Of a DNA stretch of 64,000 bases, positions 58,783 to 64,000 are shown in pieces; position 1 is the first letter of the stretch; the number at the start of each line of letters is the position of its first letter. A program made the position numbers and the translations under genes. The notes beneath the pieces are model-generated. The model saw only the letters and a list, made by a program, of their open reading frames with translations, did no database searches and had not been told where the DNA came from. Source of the stretch: Hyposmocoma kahamanoa (Eukaryota > Arthropoda > Insecta > Lepidoptera > Cosmopterigidae); the NCBI RefSeq assembly GCF_003589595.1, contig NW_020654810.1, positions 22,537,421-22,601,420 of the forward strand, in the 5' to 3' direction.

Positions 58783-59012
58783 TTCTGCCGCCAAGCAGTA
58801 ATGTGAGGATTACTGCGTTCCGGTTTGGAGGGGGAAATGTTCTGGTGAAATTACTGGCACATGGGACTTGTCAACTTATATCTCAGGGTGACGGGCGCAG
58901 TAGCAGTGATCTTTAAGACTTAAAGCTCTGTGGCACTGCAACTGTTATGGACAATCGTGTCGCTTACCACCAGGCGCAAGACTTGTTCGTCCCGTCACAT
59001 GGTATTTGAAAA
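58783..59012 (-). repeat. Repeat A copy, nearly complete
   Basis: tctgccgccaagcagtaatg to gacttgttcgtcccgtcac. Only the gtaaggtgg end is missing. Confidence 0.8.
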
Positions 59013-59417
59013 AAATATTTCCTTTGTACATGATGTTAAAGAATTCTATCTAGCGCTTATAATAAATTTATAACACAAATTTACGATAAATGGGTCATCT
59101 CGAGCCGGTCCAGATGGCATTTACCGATCGTTAATTCGTAATATCACGTTGAATGACTCAGCACTTTCTAGACCAATTGGTGTCGACCACATGTAACGTG
59201 TTCTTGATATACTAGACCGATTGAGTTAGAACACATTAAACTGACTCTATCTAGTTTTTTTTTCTAATTCTCAACATTACGTGTATATAATAAGGTTTAC
59301 TTTCTGTCTCTAATTACACCTTTCGTTTCGATTGTTAATTGACGGTTTTAAATTTATTTTTATTTTAAAGCATGTCGCCTACGTTAATATTTTAGTTTAT
59401 TCTTTTTTTATGATACT

Positions 59418-59838
59418 TTATGGTGGTGAGCGACACGCCTGTATATTATATTTGCCACTCAGAGCTTTATAGCGTGAACCACACAGAGAGCGGGTGCGAG
59501 TCGGGCGCGTGTCGGGTCGGAAGCACGGCGGATATAATTCCGCGTATTTGTACGGACGGCAACAAATCAAGAGAGGGCGCGAGCGCCCGTCCTTCACCCG
59601 CGCGTGAACACACTATTAGACCCGCCGTGTACCCGACCCGACGCACGCCCGACTCTCACTCGCTCTTTGTGTGTTTCACGCATAAATCGCAATGTCCTGA
59701 GAGGCCGCTGTATCCGTCACCTTAAGACATAAGTTGACAAGTCTCATGTGCCTGTAATTTCACCAGCACCTTTACCCTTTAAAACCGGAACGCAGTAATG
59801 CTCACATTACTGCATGGCGGCAGAAATATGTAGGTCTT
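59418..59838 (+). repeat. Repeat A copy split by the palindromic MITE
   Basis: Head at 59418-59471. The remainder at 59682-59838 includes aacgcagtaatgctcacattactg. Confidence 0.75.
59472..59681. mobile_element. GC-rich palindromic MITE (210 bp) in repeat A
   Basis: About 55 bp at each end are inverted copies (GCGTGAACCACACAGAGAGC left, complement of gctctttgtgtgtttcacgc right, with cgggtcgg inside). ATA flanks both ends (59469-59471 and 59682-59684). It interrupts repeat A at its gctttaaatcgc site. The high CpG content contrasts with the surroundings. Its superfamily is not clear. Confidence 0.7.
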
Positions 59839-60164
59839 AATGTGCGTCATCACATCTCAACTTTGTTATAGTAATTAGTGGTTAGGTTTCCCGGAGCTTG
59901 TTACTTGCGAAATTTCATTTGAAATTTAACATAGCTTTTCGATGAAGGTGAACATCGCGAAATCTGTACCCATCTGCAAAGCAATTTAATGCAGTGCGTG
60001 AAGTTCCCAACCAGCTAGGCCCGCGTGGGAAATACAGGCCATGTTCCCTTTGAGGAGGCCTGTACCCGGCAGTGGTACTGAATATTGGTTAACTATTATT
60101 CTTTAAGTACGTAAAATGAAGATACTACGTCGCTTAAAAGGAATTAATACTATATTTTTTTATT

Positions 60165-60300
60165 TTCATAGCCCATCGCGGGTGCCATGGACATACGAGT
60201 ACACACAGACAACCACAAATTACACCCAAACCCACGAGAGAAATAAATGTAGGTCATACAATTATTTCTCGCGGCCCGGGAATCGAAACTGGAATCTCTA
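60165..60300 (-). repeat. SINE family E, box A side lost
   Basis: cccatcgcgggtgccatgg to cggcccgggaatcgaaactgg. Confidence 0.7.
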
Positions 60301-60473
60301 ATTGACTGTTTCGATCAGCATCATAAAAATACAGTATTTATTTTTTCTCATTTGATCGTTTCTAGTCCCAGATTGAAAAAAAAAATATACGCGATTTAAA
60401 TCCGGAAAAATAGTTTCAGTTCCTATGTGTAATAATCGCGAAAACCTAAGAACTAGCAGTATTACTTACTTTA

Positions 60474-60673
60474 TCATCACACTTGCACGTAAATATTATG
60501 TTTGCATGCAGGCTTACTTGACCACAATACCCCAAATAAAAACCTCGGGCCTTTTTTCTTCTCATTACACGACTATGGCTGTAATGAGAAGGAAAAAGAC
60601 AGGATTTTATTTGGGGCATTTATAGTCAAGTTAGCTTGCATGCATTCATACTGTTTACGCGCAAATGTAATGA
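60474..60673. repeat. 200-bp foldback repeat (near-perfect palindrome)
   Basis: Two arms of about 95 bp (cccaaataaaaacctcggg left; ggattttatttgggg right) meet at a 10-nt loop, 60570-60579. The innermost bases (ctcattaca / tgtaatgag) pair perfectly. A single-arm copy lies at 4434-4527. The family may be a foldback or MITE element. No clear target duplication was seen. Confidence 0.75.
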
Positions 60674-61421
60674 AAAATATTGTATGCTTCACGGGCGGTA
60701 CGGGAATTACGAACCTCGACTCCGAAAGCCCTCAGTCTTCGACTTCGGGCTTCTAATAGTCTCGTTCGTAATTCCTTATTTACCGCATTTAATACACAAT
60801 GTACTATTACAAATAAAACGATGTATCCAAAAAGCAAAACATCCTAAACACACTATTTTAAATTCTTTCGACGTGGAGACGTCGCATTACCGCGGGACAA
60901 TAACATCTTCGATCGATTTTCATTTGTTTTATTTATTTTCATTTTATTTGTTTAATCAATGTATTTTCGGCAGACAGTCAGTAGTGTATTATATTCCTTG
61001 ACCATTCGTAATGATACATATAATTTAAAAATCATAGTAAACTTATAATTTCGTTCACCTCATTACAAAATAACATACAAAATGCGTCATAACAATGGTA
61101 ATTTGGAATATAGTTAGAATAATGAGTTGAAATACAGCAATTCACAATTTAACCGGCTCACGTACTTACCCAGTGATTTACCAAACCACCGTTCATTAAA
61201 TTTAGTTTCAGGGACGCTTCGAAAAAGCTTATGGAATTATATTTTCAGAAACAAGAGTGCCAATTACTTATATTGCACACTCTGCTTTATAGAGTTGGAC
61301 TTTATAGTGGAATTCATGGTTTTTACGCTTGTAACACTTTATAATTTTATAAAAAAACAATTTCGCCCAAATTAACAACGAAACCTGCCTTCTACGAGAA
61401 ATAGATTTTTTTAATGATGGC

Positions 61422-61698
61422 AAGTAACGGAACGAACAAGTCGTGCGCCTGCTCGTAAGCGACACGCCTGTCCGTAATAGAAGCAGTGACGCTCAGAGTT
61501 TTAAATCGCAAAGATCTGTGAATCACCCTCAGACGTAAGTTGACAAGTCCCTTGTGCCCGTAATTTCACCATCGCCCTTCCCTTCCAAAACCGGAACGCT
61601 AAATGCTCATATTACATCACATTACTGCTTAGCAGCAGAAATAGGTAAGGTGACTCTACTTCTCCGGAAGAACTCTTTCACAAGGTGCAGTAGAGCAC
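61422..61698 (+). repeat. Repeat A copy, complete, with expanded hairpin
   Basis: Complete head to end. The hairpin region has gained a catattacatcacattactg stretch. The P-like copy begins directly at its right edge. Confidence 0.75.
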
Positions 61699-62040
61699 CT
61701 AGCCCGCACACGCTAAGTGAGGCAAATTGAAGCGCTCCCAAAGGGCCTACACGAGCGGGCGGGCCTTCAGTGCTCAAGGTCAACTTGCACCGCGAACAAA
61801 TACAGAATTTTAGCTAAAAATGAGGAAATGTGCGGTAAATGAGTGTAAAAATACCTCAGACAAACCTAAATAGATACTAACATCAAATTCCACACGTTTC
61901 AACTTGTATTTTTATATAAATATTCACTAAAACCAAAAATTAACCTACTACTAAAACTAGCCTACATGAATTTGATTTTTGCCTCACTTATGACAGTTCG
62001 TTTGATATGAAACTATCATTCTATGCGTTATTATTCTAAG
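61699..62040 (+). mobile_element. Short second copy of the P-like element, one end lost
   Basis: The right end (61980-62040: gcctcactt, then gacagttcgtttgatatgaa, then the terminal repeat ending ttattattctaag) matches the left end of the element at 14502 in reverse. The left part (cctagcccgcacacgctaagtgaggcaa) matches its right subterminal region but lacks the terminal 22 bp, because it begins directly after a repeat A copy. It contains no tandem array. Confidence 0.7.
61820..61873 (+). pseudogene. Broken THAP exon in the second P-like copy
   Basis: ATG at 61820 reads MRKCAVNECKNTSDKPK and then a TAG. Downstream the other frame still shows the ACTAACATCAAATTCCACACG block. The C-x4-C pair is kept. 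It is diverged from the copy at 15982 (Gly to Glu, Thr to Ser and others) and inactivated by the stop. Confidence 0.6.
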
Positions 62041-63689
62041 GTTTTATTGTACATACACAAGAAGAAAAACTATACATAATCAACTTAGAACTAATGTGGC
62101 TAAGGCAGCCTCATCGCTAAAAGCAAAAAGTTTTTTTCCAACCAAATTTTGATACAAAGGAAATCTAAACAGCGTAGATGTATTGTACCAACGTTAAAAA
62201 TTTTAGTAAGTAAATAAAAACCTACTTTATATTGTTATCAAATGATAAATAAACCTGTTGTATATCTCCATATTATATCCTACTAAGGCCAAAAACCAAT
62301 TAAAAAAAACAAAATTGTAAAAAAAAATTGAAAAACATCACTTTTTCAAATTAAAAGAAAAAGTTTGTTTTCGAATGCGTTCTGAATTTACACTTCGTCA
62401 ATTTTTATTCTTGCTTGCACTTTTATTTTGTGTGATTAAGTGATTATTTAAATTATGTTAGTTCTTCAACGAATTAAAATGATTTAATAAACACAATTAG
62501 TTAACATTGTCAATTTAATGTCAACAATAATAAGAATGAAATATACCAACGGATTTACATTACATAAGTAAGTATTGTACGAAAAATTGCTTATTTGAAC
62601 GTGTCATTAATTTGTTTTCTTCAGTACATCGTCAAGTTCGAATTTCAAAAACCTTTTCCTCGCTAGCGTACAAAAAACGCTTTTGCGCGCGGAATTCTAA
62701 GGAAAGCCTTTCCGAGCTAGTGAGGCGAAAAAGATATTTCTAAACGTGGAACATAGTTATGAGCGTTCGAAATTATATTTTTCAAATTTTTCGAGAATTT
62801 TTCGGGGAAAAATTCCACTAAGTATTTGAAATTTTTCGGAAAATTACCCAACAGTAGCCGCCTGTACATCAAAATGTACATGTCATGTGAAGTGATTTAG
62901 ATCCCGAATGTTTCTATGACCACGTAAATTCCCTGTGTACCATCAGCAAACTCCAAGGTATCCCAGTTCCAAAACAGATTTGTAGTGTACATTATAAAGG
63001 AAATATCGAATACATAAATACATCAAATTTAGTGCTATATCTTCTATATGACCACAGGGTATACAGAAAAATACATGTTTTATATAAACTTACTTGGACC
63101 TGGAGCATGGAGCGTTTAGCTCTTTTCCCATCGTAGATAGCTGTGTCTTAGAAGGATATAGAGGTATATTTACTTATTGCATTATCTTATTACCGTAGGA
63201 TATCTTTGATTCCTTGTAATGCATTTGAAAATAATTGCAATATTAGTTATTTTAACTGAATTAAGTTATTAAAGAGCCTTCGTGATGAAGTAATCATAAT
63301 TTTCGTTATACTTTCAAATTTAGTCGTATAATTTGAACACACGTTATAATTAACAATATATACAATTTCTCTCTAAGTAACTCTATTATTAAAGTTTTTA
63401 CTCTATTCCAAATTGTATATCATCATGGTTTTTACAAGCACTCGTGCGCATCAGACTTTCATAAGCGGTCAGTTACTGTTGCGAAACTATGACGTGTGAC
63501 TTACCACACGGCGTTCATATTAGTCCAGTCCACTTGACTAACTACTGGCTGGTTATGTAACGGACCTTGACTTTATATTGCTGGCTATTGATTGCAACAA
63601 CGATGAGTTTAGATTTTTGTTTTATGAGTAGAGATGGGAAAAACTGCTTGTTTTTTTAAACATGAAAACGTTGCGCCTTTTTTAAAAAA
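62041..63689. other. AT-rich, no gene or repeat recognised
   Basis: Short frames only. A dyad-rich patch at 62655-62730 (cctcgctagcg... gagctagtgagg) may be a decayed inverted element. Confidence 0.45.
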
Positions 63690-63865
63690 AGCGTGCTCAA
63701 AGTCAAAGTCAAAATCAAAGATTATTTCTTCCATAGGTAAAATAAATTTACACTTGAAAACGTCACATTTAAGCTACTGCTCGTTCACTACGCTGACCTC
63801 CCTGAGAAGAACGAGCAAGAAACTCTAGGGATTGCTCTTTTCAAATAAACTAAAATGCTATGGAA
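63690..63865 (-). repeat. CR1-like LINE 3' UTR fragment with (AAGTCA)n-type tail
   Basis: The block acacttgaaaacgtcac and the following gagaagaacgagcaagaaac match in reverse the UTR segments at 50440-50580 and 55530-55660. The tail here is the simple repeat at 63697-63720. Confidence 0.45.
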
Positions 63866-64000
63866 TACACTTTGAATCAAATTTGTGTGGATTCTGGAGC
63901 CATGTCGTCTTTTCATACATCTTTATCTAATACGTAGTCTTCAATTTTGTAACATGATTTTTCGATCAAAATATTTTTAATGTAGTTTTTAAACTTAGGA

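Noticed and set aside
59420..59725. 101-codon + frame rich in Arg, Ser and Pro
   Set aside because: It spans the palindromic MITE and both halves of a repeat A copy, so it is not a gene.

Overview
The window looks like nuclear DNA of a moth or butterfly. It is AT-rich and gene-poor. It is packed with repeat families typical of Lepidoptera: tRNA-derived SINEs, non-LTR retrotransposons with microsatellite tails, and many short DNA transposons with inverted ends. No rRNA gene, CRISPR array or convincing functional tRNA was seen. Assignment to Lepidoptera is inferred from repeat types and gene structure, not from a database match.

Only one host gene is well supported, on the + strand. A 2.77 kb exon (29150-31922, coding from 29179) encodes a long, disordered, Ser/Thr-rich protein with proline-rich and tyrosine motifs of the kind found in signalling adaptors or guanine-nucleotide exchange factors. 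It splices in frame to a 98-nt exon (32306-32403). That exon then matches in phase a 231-nt exon 20 kb away (52547-52777). A GC-rich ATG exon at 52089-52173 ends in the same phase just upstream, so it is a candidate alternative promoter and first exon for a short isoform. The 20 kb intron is mostly mobile-element debris. The gene runs off the right side of the window.

From left to right, 1-29 kb is a mosaic of repeats. A composite element called X here lies at 1-1510 in one orientation and at 2660-3262 and 6125-12030 in the other. The last copy is split by a 5'-truncated LINE (6392-11346), which is itself split by a nearly intact 3.7 kb LINE with an open 979-codon endonuclease and reverse transcriptase gene (7546-10485, minus strand). 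At 14502-16127 sits a P-superfamily-like DNA transposon with an exact 8-bp target duplication, 11-bp subterminal inverted repeats and a THAP-type first exon with a splice donor. The rest of 17-29 kb, the large intron and 53-64 kb carry SINEs, a 5'-truncated R1-clade LINE (47940-48370), CR1-like LINE tails, and several elements whose ends and target duplications can be placed to the base.

The recurring pattern is nesting. One very abundant repeat (called A, about 20 copies) has been hit by at least four different transposons: piggyBac-like with TTAA, PIF/Harbinger-like with TTA, hAT-like, and a palindromic element flanked by ATA. Because intact paralogues of most target repeats are also in the window, many insertions can be compared with an empty site without outside data. 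Repeat family letters (A, B, C, D, E, X) are labels made for this annotation only.
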